Shown here piece by piece: positions 27,217 to 35,755 of a stretch of 64,000 nucleotides of DNA. Made by a program: the position numbers and the translations under genes. Position 1 is the first letter of the stretch. The number at the start of each line of letters is the position of its first letter. The notes beneath the pieces were generated by a model. The model was not told the DNA's origin. It saw only the letters and a list, made by a program, of their open reading frames with translations, and searched no databases. Source of the stretch: JBLHKT01 sp043101615 (GTDB lineage: Bacteria > Planctomycetota > Phycisphaerae > Phycisphaerales > UBA1924); the NCBI GenBank assembly GCA_043101615.1, contig JBICID010000089.1, positions 1-64,000 of the forward strand, read 5' to 3'.

Positions 27217-29073
27217 TTACGACACCGAGCGGTTCGTCGCGACGTGGTAGTGGGGGTCTTCGGAGATGTTGACCTCGACCAGGTCGCCCGCCTTGTCGAG
27301 CAGGCGACGGCAGTCCTCGGACAGGTGGCGCAGGTGCAGGCGCTTGCCCACCTTCTGGTACCGCTCGGCCAGCGCGTTGATCGCCTCCAGGCCCGACTGG
27401 TCGTACACGCGGCTGAAGTAGAAGTCGATCACGACGTCTTCGGGGTCGTCGTTGGGGGTGAACAGCTCTCGGAAGCGGGGGGCGGAGCCGAAGAAGAGCA
27501 CGCCGTGCAGCTGGTAGATCTTGGAGCCGAACTCGTTGTACTGCACGTCGGCGACGAGGTGGGTGGACTTCTTCCAGACGAAGATGACCGCCGAGAGCGC
27601 GACGCCGATGAGCACCGCGGTGGCGAGGTCGTGCATGAAGACGGTGTAGCCCGCGACGGTGAGCATCACGAGCACCTCGGTCCACGGGATGCGCCGCCAG
27701 GTCTGCAGCGTGGTCCACTCGAAGGTGCCGATCACGACCATGAACATCACCCCGACGAGGGCGGCCATGGGCACCTGCTCGATCAGCGGGGCCAGGAAGA
27801 GGATAAAGAGGAGCAGGGCGGTCGCGGCGGTGATGCCCGACAGCCGCCCGCGTCCGCCCGATTTCACGTTGATGAGCGACTGCCCGATCATGGCGCACCC
27901 GCCCATGCCGCCGAACAGGCCGCAGGTGACGTTGGCGACGCCCTGTCCGACGCACTCCTTGTTGCCCCGTCCGCGGGTGTCGGTGAGCTCGTCGATGAGG
28001 GTCATGGTCATGAGCGACTCGATGAGCCCGACGCCGGCGAGGATGAGCGAGAACGGCAGGATGATGCGGAGAGTCTCCCAGGTTGCGGGCGGGAGGGTGA
28101 AATCCCACCAGGCGGGTCGCGGCAGGCCGCCGGCGATGCCGATTTTGTCCTGATCGACCGAGGCGAGGGCCGCTGCGGTCTCCTCGGGCGTCAGCGGCTC
28201 GATCACGCCCGCGGCCCTGGGCTGGCGGACGACCAGGTCCTCGGGCAGCGACTCGGGCAGGTTCGCGGTCGCGGCGGCGAGGATGGCCCGGTCCTTGGCG
28301 GCCTGGGCCTCGCGCACGCTCGCGGCGTAGGTGGAGTCCGCGAGCATGTCGCGCACCGTGCGCACGGTCGGGGCCTGAGACACAATCGAGGTCTCTGTTG
28401 CGCTGTCGGCCGGGTCGGGTGCGGTGGCCTTGTTGATGAAGAACGCGAGCGCGGAGATCACGAGGATGCCGACCAGCGACGACGGGACAGCCTTGGTCAG
28501 GCGTGGCAGCAACGCGATGATGAGCATCGTCGCGACGACAAGCCCGAGCATGAGGTAGAGGCGACCGCCAGAGAGGTACTGCATGGTGCCGTCCGGCGCG
28601 AGCTCCTTGAAGCTGCCGAACTGGGCCAGCAGGATGACCACCGCCAACCCGTTGACGAACCCCAGCATGACCGGGTGCGGCACGATGCGGATGAACTTGC
28701 CGAGCCGGAGCAGCCCGACGCCGATCTGGATCAGCCCGCACAGCACCACCGCCGGGAACAGGTAGCCGATGCCGTAGTTCGCGACGAGGGCGACCACGAC
28801 CACGCCCATGGCCCCGGTCGCGCCCGAGATCATCCCGGGGCGACCGCCGAGCACGGAGGTGATCAGGCAGATGATGAACGCGGCGTACAGCCCGACGAGG
28901 GGCGGGACGCCAGCGAGGAAGGCGAAGGCGACCGCTTCGGGGACGAGGGCGAGGGCGACGGTGAGCCCGGACAGGATCTCGGCGCGCGGGTTGCCCGAGC
29001 CGTCCGACCGCAGGTCGAAGACCTTGTGCCCGAGTCTCAGAAAGGGGGGGAGCTTGACGGTGATCTCGGACAT
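27217..29073 (-). CDS. SulP-family anion permease with STAS domain
   Basis: A 618-aa inner-membrane transporter of the SulP (SLC26) family; bacterial members carry sulfate, bicarbonate or dicarboxylates. It has the TM1 region SGLTVALALVPEAVAFAFLA, the core helices through about 215, the conserved GLIESLMTM and GGMGGCAMIGQSLIN, and a C-terminal STAS domain from about residue 495. About 80 extra residues, charged and Ala/Glu-rich, lie between roughly 217 and 308, before LRIILPF, where most members have a short loop. It lies between ispG and the chimeric gene on the same strand. Substrate cannot be told from sequence. Confidence 0.9.
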   Translation of the reverse strand: MSEITVKLPPFLRLGHKVFDLRSDGSGNPRAEILSGLTVALALVPEAVAFAFLAGVPPLVGLYAAFIICLITSVLGGRPGMISGATGAMGVVVVALVANYGIGYLFPAVVLCGLIQIGVGLLRLGKFIRIVPHPVMLGFVNGLAVVILLAQFGSFKELAPDGTMQYLSGGRLYLMLGLVVATMLIIALLPRLTKAVPSSLVGILVISALAFFINKATAPDPADSATETSIVSQAPTVRTVRDMLADSTYAASVREAQAAKDRAILAAATANLPESLPEDLVVRQPRAAGVIEPLTPEETAAALASVDQDKIGIAGGLPRPAWWDFTLPPATWETLRIILPFSLILAGVGLIESLMTMTLIDELTDTRGRGNKECVGQGVANVTCGLFGGMGGCAMIGQSLINVKSGGRGRLSGITAATALLLFILFLAPLIEQVPMAALVGVMFMVVIGTFEWTTLQTWRRIPWTEVLVMLTVAGYTVFMHDLATAVLIGVALSAVIFVWKKSTHLVADVQYNEFGSKIYQLHGVLFFGSAPRFRELFTPNDDPEDVVIDFYFSRVYDQSGLEAINALAERYQKVGKRLHLRHLSEDCRRLLDKAGDLVEVNISEDPHYHVATNRSVS

Positions 29074-29190
29074 GCGGGGCTCGGGCGAGTGGGAGTGATC
29101 GCGCCCGAGGAAGGGTCCGGCGGGTGCGAGACTGGTTTGGGGGATTGGTAACGCGGTTTCGCGGTGCCGGAGCGTAGGCCCGGGTCTGAA

Positions 29191-29447
29191 TCAGGACTGC
29201 CCGATGGTCAGGTCGGCCTGGCCCGCGATCCGTTTCGCCGCCATCTTCTCCCAGCCGGAGCCGAGTTCGCCCTCGGGGTCGGGGGGGACGATGTCCACCT
29301 TCTTCTCGCCGAGCCTGGCCTCGCCTGACTGGACCTTGGACTGGAAGGCCTTGCACTCCTTGAGCAGGGCGTCGAGGATCTCGGTCTCGTTCACGGTGGC
29401 GACGCGTTGGCCCTGCACGTAGATGATGCCCTTGCGGTCGCCGGCGA
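29191..29447 (-). repeat. ispG 3' end (copy B, source of the duplication)
   Basis: The final 84 codons and stop of ispG, repeated at 26550-26806. Since ispG is complete here, this is most likely the donor copy. Confidence 0.9.
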
Positions 29448-30465
29448 ACACGGCGACGTCGGCGCCCTCGGCCTCGCCGGGGCCGTTGACGACGCACCCC
29501 ATCACCGCGACCTTCATCGGGACGGTGATCTCGTCCTCGAGCTTCTTGTGGACCTCCTGCGTGAGGGTGAAGAGATCCACCTGGATGCGCCCGCACGTGG
29601 GGCAGGCGATGAGCTCGGCGCCCTTGCGCTCACGCAGGCCGAGCGAATAGAGCAACTCCAGCCCGTCCTCGACCTCGTAGACGGGGTCGCTGGCGTAGGA
29701 GATGCGGATGGTGTCGCCGATGCCGTTGGCCAGCAGCGTGCCGAGCGCGGCGATGGAGCGGATGCACCCCGTTTCCTTCGGCCCGGCGTGCGTGACGCCC
29801 AGGTGCAGCGGGTGGTCGAAGCGTTTGGAGATCTCGGTGTAGGCGTCGATGACCAGCGTCGCGTCCATGGACTTGGCGCTGATGGCGATGTCGTGGAAGC
29901 CTTGCTCGTAGAAGATGTCGAGGTATTCCTCGAGCTTGGCGATCATGATCGAGAGCAGGTAGCCGTGCTTGTGTTCGGAGAAGTAGGCCCCGAGCTCCTT
30001 GGCCCGCGCCTGCTTGTCCTTGCGCTCGATGATGGAGCCCTCGTTCACCCCAACCCGGATCGGGATGCCCGCCCCGCCGTTGGCCTGCTGGCAGGCCTTG
30101 ATGACCTCGATGACCTGGGCCCGGTCGGTGATGTTCCCGGGGTTCAACCGGATCTTGTGCACGCCCGCCTCCACGGCCTCCAGCGCCCGCTTGAAGTGGA
30201 AGTGCACGTCGGCCACGATCGGGACCGTGGTCTGGTTGAGGATCTCGGGGAGGGCCGCGGTGTCCTTCTTTTCGGGGACCGCGACGCGGACGACGTCGGC
30301 ACCCGCGGCCGTGAGTTTGTGGATCTCCGCGACGCACTTGTCGATGTCGTGGGTGTAGCCCGCGGTCATGGTCTGGACCGAGACCGGGGCGTCACCGCCG
30401 ATGGTGACGATGCCGGTGCGGTCGTCTCCGACACGGATGGGACGGGTTTGACGGCGTGGCTGCAT
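29191..30465 (-). CDS. ispG: 4-hydroxy-3-methylbut-2-en-1-yl diphosphate synthase IspG (GcpE)
   Basis: IspG is the [4Fe-4S] enzyme that converts MEcPP to HMBPP in the non-mevalonate isoprenoid pathway. The 424-aa protein has the TIM-barrel half (MTAGYTHDID; RLNPGNI; VGVNEGSIIERK) and the Fe-S half with ligands Cys288 and Cys291 (CPTC), Cys324 and Glu331 (GCVVNGPGEAE). It is the compact two-domain bacterial form. The C-terminal extension after about 350 is long and ends QADLTIGQS. The ATG at 30465 has no strong binding site. The 95 bp to the next gene contain nothing recognisable. Confidence 0.97.
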   Translation of the reverse strand: MQPRRQTRPIRVGDDRTGIVTIGGDAPVSVQTMTAGYTHDIDKCVAEIHKLTAAGADVVRVAVPEKKDTAALPEILNQTTVPIVADVHFHFKRALEAVEAGVHKIRLNPGNITDRAQVIEVIKACQQANGGAGIPIRVGVNEGSIIERKDKQARAKELGAYFSEHKHGYLLSIMIAKLEEYLDIFYEQGFHDIAISAKSMDATLVIDAYTEISKRFDHPLHLGVTHAGPKETGCIRSIAALGTLLANGIGDTIRISYASDPVYEVEDGLELLYSLGLRERKGAELIACPTCGRIQVDLFTLTQEVHKKLEDEITVPMKVAVMGCVVNGPGEAEGADVAVFAGDRKGIIYVQGQRVATVNETEILDALLKECKAFQSKVQSGEARLGEKKVDIVPPDPEGELGSGWEKMAAKRIAGQADLTIGQS

Positions 30466-30560
30466 GGTGGGGATGGTAGTGCTCCGAGCCCCGCCCGGTT
30501 CGCCCGGATCCGGGGGTCCGATGCGATCGGACGGAGCGTTTCGAGCCCGTGAACCTGTCT

Positions 30561-31364
30561 TTACGAGCCCGGAGCGCCAGCGACGGGGCCGTCCGACTCC
30601 TCCGCCGGTCGAGGCGTGTTCGCGTACTTCAACCGTCTCAGCCCAAGCCAGGCGAAGGTCTCAAAGAACAGGAAGCCGGTGAGGAAGCCGAGCAGGCCGA
30701 GGCCGGTCCAGACGATCGAATCGGCTCCCGTTTTGCTGGCCGCTGAAAGGACCCACCCGGATACGAGAAACGGGGTCGCGACCAGGCTCCCGGCAAGCCA
30801 ACCGACTGAGCCGTGAGCGGTGATCGCGATCGCGATCGGGCGAGTGATCCGATAGCCGTGTCTGTTCGCGAGAACCCTCAGACCGAGTCGCTCGACGGCG
30901 GTGAGTGCCGCGATCACGATCGCGACGACAAACCCGAGCAGCATCATGACCCCGAGCCCCCCGAGAGCGAGCACGGACGCCGCGAACAGTGTCCTGCCGC
31001 CATCTGCTCCTCCGGAAAGATCCGTGATCCGGAGCAGGAACAGCGGGAGACTGAGTGACACTGTCAGCCAGAGGCCCGTCAGAATGGCGTACTGCGTCCC
31101 GAGATCGAGACTGTTCCGCTGATCGAATCGCATCACTCGTAGTGTCCGCGAGGGATGACGCAGGGTCTCCCAGGACGTTCGGATGAGTGCCTGAAACGTT
31201 CGATGCTGTTGCCACGCCGTCCCCGGTCTCCGCTCCGGCAAACTCTCCGCGATCGGCCTCCCGCACTCCGGGCAGTTCCCGACCGTCGCCAGCCCCTCGA
31301 TCACGTACCCGCACCGCTCGCACAGCAGCGTGTACTCGTCCTCCCATGGCGTCTCGCGTGGCAC
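30561..31364 (-). CDS. Zinc-ribbon membrane protein
   Basis: A 267-aa protein with an N-terminal zinc ribbon (LLCERCGYVIEGL ... NCPECGRPI) followed by four to six predicted membrane helices, for example GLWLTVSLSLPLFLLRI and LALGGLGVMMLLGFVVAIVI. This layout is common among uncharacterised planctomycete proteins. No function assigned. The start is uncertain; I use the GTG at 31364, which gives MPRETPWEDEY, while the frame stays open far upstream. GC in the middle of the gene is somewhat lower than in its neighbours. Confidence 0.65.
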   Translation of the reverse strand: MPRETPWEDEYTLLCERCGYVIEGLATVGNCPECGRPIAESLPERRPGTAWQQHRTFQALIRTSWETLRHPSRTLRVMRFDQRNSLDLGTQYAILTGLWLTVSLSLPLFLLRITDLSGGADGGRTLFAASVLALGGLGVMMLLGFVVAIVIAALTAVERLGLRVLANRHGYRITRPIAIAITAHGSVGWLAGSLVATPFLVSGWVLSAASKTGADSIVWTGLGLLGFLTGFLFFETFAWLGLRRLKYANTPRPAEESDGPVAGAPGS

Positions 31365-31403
31365 GCACAAGCCTACGTCGGCTCGAAAGGATGGTTTCGG
31401 TGC

Positions 31404-31485
31404 CCTGCTTCGCCGCGCAGCGCGAAGCAGGCGTCGGATGGGTTGCAAGCCGGCCCTCCGCCTTCGCGCTGCGCGTCGAAGGCGG
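31404..31485. repeat. Pair of extragenic palindromes
   Basis: Two perfect hairpins in a 180-bp divergent gap: a 10-bp stem CCTGCTTCGC/GCGAAGCAGG (31404-31431) and a 9-bp stem CCGCCTTCG/CGAAGGCGG (31458-31485). Both contain a CTTCG/CGAAG core with GC-rich loops, which suggests related REP-like elements. They could also influence the flanking divergent genes. Confidence 0.6.
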
Positions 31486-31544
31486 GCACCGGCTCTCGGA
31501 GGCACTCGGTGGCGGGCGGCCCCGGGGGCGGGTACATTCCGTGC

Positions 31545-32048
31545 GTGATCAGGATCCAGCGCATCTCGACCGATGACCCGCTCTACGAGCAGGAGAAGGC
31601 CCTCCGCCAGCGGGTCCTGCTGGGGCCGCTCGGCCTCACGCTCGACGATCTCGCACGCGAGTTCCCCGGCGTCGAGGACCGCTTCGAGCACTTCGTCGCC
31701 GTCAAGGAGGACCACCCGACCGGCCCCAAGGTTGTCGCCTGCGCCCTGCTCCTCCAGCCCGACGAGCCCGACGACGAGGGCGACCGCTACGGCAAGGTCA
31801 TGCAGGTCGCCACCGACGAGCAGATGCAACGCCACGGGCTCGCCCGACGCCTCATGGTCTCCATCGAGGCCCGGGCCTTCGGCGAGCTCGGCCTCGACGG
31901 GCTCTTCTGCCACGCACGCGGGCCCGCGATCCCCTTCTACGAACGCCTCGGCTGGTCCATCGTCGGCGAGCCCTTCACCGAGGTCGGCATCGAGCACCGG
32001 CGCATGGAACTCCAGGGCGAAACCTCCACCCTCCCCCCCCCACAGTGA
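31545..32048 (+). CDS. GNAT-family N-acetyltransferase
   Basis: A 167-aa cytosolic acetyltransferase resembling ElaA/YitI-type GNATs. Acetyl-CoA binding is marked by the MQVATDEQMQRHGLARRLM region (Q/RxxGxG/A type) and the C-terminal FYERLGW motif. The start is the GTG at 31545, giving MIRIQRISTDDPLY; the longer frame upstream covers palindromes and is not coding. The Shine-Dalgarno sequence is weak. Substrate unknown. Located between the divergent zinc-ribbon gene and the Fur-like gene. Confidence 0.85.
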   Translation: MIRIQRISTDDPLYEQEKALRQRVLLGPLGLTLDDLAREFPGVEDRFEHFVAVKEDHPTGPKVVACALLLQPDEPDDEGDRYGKVMQVATDEQMQRHGLARRLMVSIEARAFGELGLDGLFCHARGPAIPFYERLGWSIVGEPFTEVGIEHRRMELQGETSTLPPPQ

Positions 32049-32182
32049 AAGCTCGGGCCAGCGGCTTTCTTTGGGAGGTCTCGTGAGGAGTTTGCGGGGC
32101 CCAAGTTGGTCCTGGAGCGCTATGGGCCGCTCATAGTGGGGGGGGGGTGGCGAAACGGCGTAAACCTCGCAATACTTGTGGG

Positions 32183-32656
32183 ATGGACCCGGCTGAGCGT
32201 CATCCCGACGAGACCCCATGCGACTGCGACACGCGTGAGCTGTTCCACCGGCGTGGGCTCCGGTGCACCCGCCAGCGGGAGGTGCTCTACGACGCCCTGC
32301 GGGCCAGCAAGGCCCATCCCACGGCCGACGAACTGCTGGATTCGCTCGGGGGGGACGGCGCGGGTCTCAGCCTCGCGACCGTCTACAACACGCTGGATGC
32401 CCTGGTCAACGCGGGGCTGATCCGTCGCCTGCCCAGCCGGCGCGGCAACGCCCCGGCCCGCTACGACGCCGACATCACCGGGCACGTCCACGTCTCCACG
32501 CTCGACGGGCGGGTCATCGACCTGCCCCACGACCTGTCCGACCGCATCATGACCGCCATGCCCGAGTCGCTGCTCGACGAGATCGAGCGGGTGACCGGCC
32601 TCAAGGTCAACGGGCTGCACGTCGAGGTGCTGGGCGACTCCAAGGGCGCGCGGTAA
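32183..32656 (+). CDS. Fur-family transcriptional regulator lacking the structural zinc cysteines
   Basis: A 157-aa protein of the Fur/PerR family. The winged-helix region is typical (TRQREVLYDALRASKAHPTA; LSLATVYNTLDALVNAGLI). In the dimerisation domain the usual His-rich segment followed by CxxC is replaced by ITGHVHVSTLDGRVIDL, with no Cys pair, so the structural zinc site seems absent. It may sense metal or peroxide through a reduced set of His/Asp ligands. I use the ATG at 32183; a GTG at 32147 would add 12 basic residues. Confidence 0.83.
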   Translation: MDPAERHPDETPCDCDTRELFHRRGLRCTRQREVLYDALRASKAHPTADELLDSLGGDGAGLSLATVYNTLDALVNAGLIRRLPSRRGNAPARYDADITGHVHVSTLDGRVIDLPHDLSDRIMTAMPESLLDEIERVTGLKVNGLHVEVLGDSKGAR

Positions 32657-32793
32657 ACCCCCTCCACATACCCAGATTCGCCCGCAAATCCGAGATTCCG
32701 GTGTGAAGTCGCCCCCCGCAAGGGCCGATATCCGTGCACCCCCCCCGCCCCCCCATTCCATCTCAAGGGGGCGCCGAGCACCCGGAGAATGAC

Positions 32794-33198
32794 TTGCAGC
32801 CCAGGATCACCAACGACAACCCGATCGACCGGCGTGCGTTCGAGCGGTTCGAATTGCAGCGCGGGTACTGCGCGGTCGCGGCCCGGATCGACGGACGCAC
32901 CCTCCGCGGGCACGCCTACGACATCTCCGAGGGCGGCATCCAGTTCGAGCTGGACCACCCCATCGAGGCCGGCACCCCCGTCGTCCTGAAGATCGAGCTC
33001 CCCCCGGCCCTGCTCGCGGCCTCCGGCGACGCCCACATCGGCGTCCCCATCGTGGTCGAGGGCAACGTGGTCTGGTGCGACACCGAGGAGCCCGGGGCGG
33101 CCCGCATGGCCCTGGCGGTCTCGCGGTTCGTCCTCGAGTCCGACCGGGTTCGCCTGCTGCGGGTGCTCTCGACGAGCCGGGTCCGTCGCGCCGCCTGA
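32794..33198 (+). CDS. PilZ-domain protein
   Basis: A 134-aa single-domain PilZ protein, expected to bind cyclic di-GMP and regulate motility or exopolysaccharide. It has the Arg-rich motif near the N-terminus (IDRRAFERF) and the second motif as DISEGGIQFEL, which fit the RxxxR and (D/N)xSxxG consensus. The TTG at 32794 is preferred because GGAG lies 6 nt upstream; the longer frame from 32734 is a Pro-rich non-coding stretch. It could link the flagellar genes further on to second-messenger control, but this is inference. Confidence 0.82.
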   Translation: MQPRITNDNPIDRRAFERFELQRGYCAVAARIDGRTLRGHAYDISEGGIQFELDHPIEAGTPVVLKIELPPALLAASGDAHIGVPIVVEGNVVWCDTEEPGAARMALAVSRFVLESDRVRLLRVLSTSRVRRAA

Positions 33199-33232
33199 CC
33201 CCACCTCGACCGATTCATTTCATTCCTAGACG

Positions 33233-33395
33233 CCGAATCTGAGCGAAGCGAAGATTCGGATCCGACGCCATCACGGGTGCCTGATCCGAGCCTTCGCGGC
33301 GCTCAGGCCCGGCGTCTGCGCACCGGACGAGCCCCTCACGTGAGTGAGGGGAACCGGGCATCGCACAGTCGCCCGGGTCACCCGACTCACGTCGG
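33233..33395. repeat. Cluster of three extragenic palindromes between the PilZ gene and obg
   Basis: Perfect stems CCGAATCT/AGATTCGG (33233-33259), CCCCTCAC-GTGA-GTGAGGGG (33331-33350) and CCCGAC-TCAC-GTCGGG (33380-33395). The second and third share a CTCACGT core. They fill most of a 239-bp gap without an ORF and look like REP-type elements such as are scattered in planctomycete genomes. Confidence 0.6.
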
Positions 33396-33437
33396 GGGCT
33401 GGTCCGATGCACTCTCCCTCACGCCTATCGTCTCGCG

Positions 33438-34493
33438 ATGTTCGTCGATCGCGCACTCATCGAGGTCCACGCCGGGGACGGCGGCAAGGGGCACGTCTCG
33501 TTCCGCACCGCCAAGGGCCTGCCCAAGGGCGGGCCCGACGGGGGTGACGGGGGCGACGGCGGCGACGTCATCTTCCGGGCCGACGAGGGCCTCAACACCC
33601 TGATCGACTTCCGCGGTGTCAAGCACTGGCGGGCCGAGCACGGCGAGGCCGGACGCAAAAAGCAGCAGCACGGGGCCAACGCCGAGGACATGGTCGTCCG
33701 CGTTCCCCCCGGCACCATCGTGATCAACGATCAGACCGGCGAGACCATCTGCGACCTCGGCCCCGGCGACGAGGCCGTGGTCGCACGCGGCGGGCGCGGC
33801 GGGTTCGGCAACGAGCACTTCAAGAGCTCCACCAACCAGGCCCCCCGGACCGCCACCCCCGGCGAGCCGGGCGAGCACTTCATGATCCGGCTCGAGCTCA
33901 AGCTCATCGCCGAGGTCGGGCTCGTCGGACTGCCCAACGCCGGCAAGAGCACGCTGCTCAAGGCGCTCACCCGGGCCGACCCCAAGATCGCCGACTACCC
34001 GTTCACCACGCTCAGCCCCCAGCTCGGCATCGCCCAGATCGACCCGGCACGCCGACTGGTGCTGGCCGACATCCCCGGCCTGATCCGCGGCGCGAGCAGC
34101 GGGGCGGGCCTCGGGCACCACTTCCTGCGCCACGTGGAGCGGACGCGCGTGCTGGTCCACCTGCTCGACGTGAACCCGCCCGACGGCAGCGACCCGGCCG
34201 ACAACTACCGAACCATCCGAGACGAGCTGCGCGGCTACTCCAGCGAGCTGGCGGAGAAGCCCGAGCTGATCGTGATCTCGAAGGCGGACCTGCTGCCGGA
34301 CGATGCCGCGCGTCAGGGGGCGGTGGACAAGCTCCGGTCCGAGCTGCGCCTGGACGCCCGCGAGGACGTGCTGCTGATCAGCTCCGCCAGCGGGCAGGGC
34401 CTGACCGGCCTGCTCGAGCACCTGTGGGCCCTGCTGCACGGCCCGGACGAGGTGATCGAGGGGTGGGAGGGCGTGGAGTCGAAGGCGGACTGA
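33438..34493 (+). CDS. obg: GTPase Obg (CgtA)
   Basis: Obg is an essential GTPase involved in 50S ribosome assembly and stress signalling. The 351-aa protein has the glycine-rich Obg fold (FVDRALIEVHAGDGGKGHVS ... KGGPDGGDGGDGGD) and a G domain with GLPNAGKST, the switch segment DYPFTTLSPQLG, DIPGLI and SKADLL. The variable C-terminal extension is short. The start is the ATG at 33438. It stands alone; rpmA and rplU, which often lie next to it, are not here. Confidence 0.97.
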   Translation: MFVDRALIEVHAGDGGKGHVSFRTAKGLPKGGPDGGDGGDGGDVIFRADEGLNTLIDFRGVKHWRAEHGEAGRKKQQHGANAEDMVVRVPPGTIVINDQTGETICDLGPGDEAVVARGGRGGFGNEHFKSSTNQAPRTATPGEPGEHFMIRLELKLIAEVGLVGLPNAGKSTLLKALTRADPKIADYPFTTLSPQLGIAQIDPARRLVLADIPGLIRGASSGAGLGHHFLRHVERTRVLVHLLDVNPPDGSDPADNYRTIRDELRGYSSELAEKPELIVISKADLLPDDAARQGAVDKLRSELRLDAREDVLLISSASGQGLTGLLEHLWALLHGPDEVIEGWEGVESKAD

Positions 34494-34496
34494 GGG

Positions 34497-35300
34497 CTAC
34501 CCGTCCTCGAGCCTGAAGATCCCGCGCTGCCACGCCAGTTCCGTGTCGTGATGGAACAGGTCGCCCCACCCCGGTCGACCGCTCGGCCAGACGTCCATTT
34601 CGAGGATTGCCTCGCAGAACGCCGTGACGTTCGGCTTGGTCGGCTCGCGCGTGGCGGTGTGGGCGAGCGTAACGATGGCCCCGGGCCTGACCGGGCAGGT
34701 CTCCAGCGCTTTCAGCAGCCACTTGTGGAACGGGAAGAGCACGCGGTTGTGGGCCAGGATCGCGCGTGCGCCGAACAGGACCGCCCGTGACGCGACCCAG
34801 GACGCGAGGTACGGGTCGTCGCGCTTGGCCGCCTCGCCGATGTACCACGTCATCGCCTCGACCTGCCCGAGGTAGGAGACGATGCGGGCGTGCACGCCGT
34901 CTTCCGGGTACGCGGTGATGCGTGCGATTCGGGCCTCCAGGTCGGCCTTGCGCACGGGCGTGTCGGCGTAGGCGACGCTCACGCCCAGGAACGCGGCCCG
35001 GGTCGGCTCGTTCCCGCGTGCCTCGGCCTCGTCCAGGTACGAGATCGGCGTGTACTTCACGTCCACGCCGCAGCCGCCCTCGAGGAACCGCTCGTCCCAG
35101 ACGCAGACCGGCCCGGAGGCCCGGCGCGCCCGGTTGGCCTCGTCGGATTCGAGGTACAGCACGTCCACGTCCGAGTTCTGGTTGTGCCAGCCCTTGGCGA
35201 TCGAGCCGGCGAGCAGGATCGCCAGCGGGCGGCCGGTTCCGGACTCGGCCTCGACGAACCGGTCGAGCGCGGACTGCTGGTGCGGATAGATCGCGGGCAT
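34497..35300 (-). CDS. Nucleotidyltransferase-domain protein
   Basis: A 267-aa protein with a polymerase-beta-like nucleotidyltransferase domain at the N-terminus: LLAGSIAKGWHNQNSDVDVL is the GSxxxG...SDxD signature that holds the two catalytic aspartates. The C-terminal part is helical (FPFHKWLLKALE), as in kanamycin- or lincosamide-type nucleotidyltransferases, and may bind a small substrate. Substrate unknown. The ATG at 35300 is used. It is convergent with obg, only 3 bp between stops. Confidence 0.8.
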   Translation of the reverse strand: MPAIYPHQQSALDRFVEAESGTGRPLAILLAGSIAKGWHNQNSDVDVLYLESDEANRARRASGPVCVWDERFLEGGCGVDVKYTPISYLDEAEARGNEPTRAAFLGVSVAYADTPVRKADLEARIARITAYPEDGVHARIVSYLGQVEAMTWYIGEAAKRDDPYLASWVASRAVLFGARAILAHNRVLFPFHKWLLKALETCPVRPGAIVTLAHTATREPTKPNVTAFCEAILEMDVWPSGRPGWGDLFHHDTELAWQRGIFRLEDG

Positions 35301-35371
35301 GGCCCAGCCTACCCGTGTGCGTCGATCGGGATGCGTTGTCGGAACCGTGCTCAGGCGGGCGAGCGCTCGGC

Positions 35372-35677
35372 CTAGTCGCGCTTGTCCAGCGTGGTCTTGA
35401 GCGCGCGGCGCAGCTTGCCCGCGGCCTCGGAGATCGCCTGGTACAGGTCGTGGTGCTCCGCGGTGACCGCGATCGGGTCGAGCCCGCGCGGGCGGGCCTC
35501 GAGCATGCACCGCTTGTCCCCGTCCGACTGCTTGGAGGCGTTGTGGTCGCCCAGGTGGGCCTCGACACGCGTGACCCGGTCCGCGAGGTGGGACAGCTCC
35601 TTCTCGACACGCGCGATGACGTGCTCGGCGATCGGGTCGGTCAGCTCGAAGTCGTTGGCGTTGATCTCGATGTGCAT
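35372..35677 (-). CDS. hpf: Ribosome hibernation promoting factor, short form
   Basis: A 101-aa HPF/RaiA-type protein that would bind the 30S decoding region and help inactivate ribosomes in stationary phase. It begins MHIEINANDFELTDPIAEHV, followed by DRVTRVEAHL and a basic C-terminal helix (AAGKLRRALKTTLDKRD). The ATG at 35677 has AAGGAGG 6 nt upstream. It lacks the C-terminal dimerisation domain of long HPF, so it belongs to the short class. Confidence 0.88.
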   Translation of the reverse strand: MHIEINANDFELTDPIAEHVIARVEKELSHLADRVTRVEAHLGDHNASKQSDGDKRCMLEARPRGLDPIAVTAEHHDLYQAISEAAGKLRRALKTTLDKRD

Positions 35678-35755
35678 GGGGTCCCTCCTTGAGTCTCGCC
35701 GGAACCGTACGGCGCCGGGCGCCCCGAGTTCGAGCGCCCGCACCGGAATCGTCCG

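Noticed and set aside
27209..29596. 795-codon minus-strand frame across the SulP gene and the ispG end
   Set aside because: It spans two well-supported genes in a wrong frame and is Arg/His/Gly-rich with no motif.
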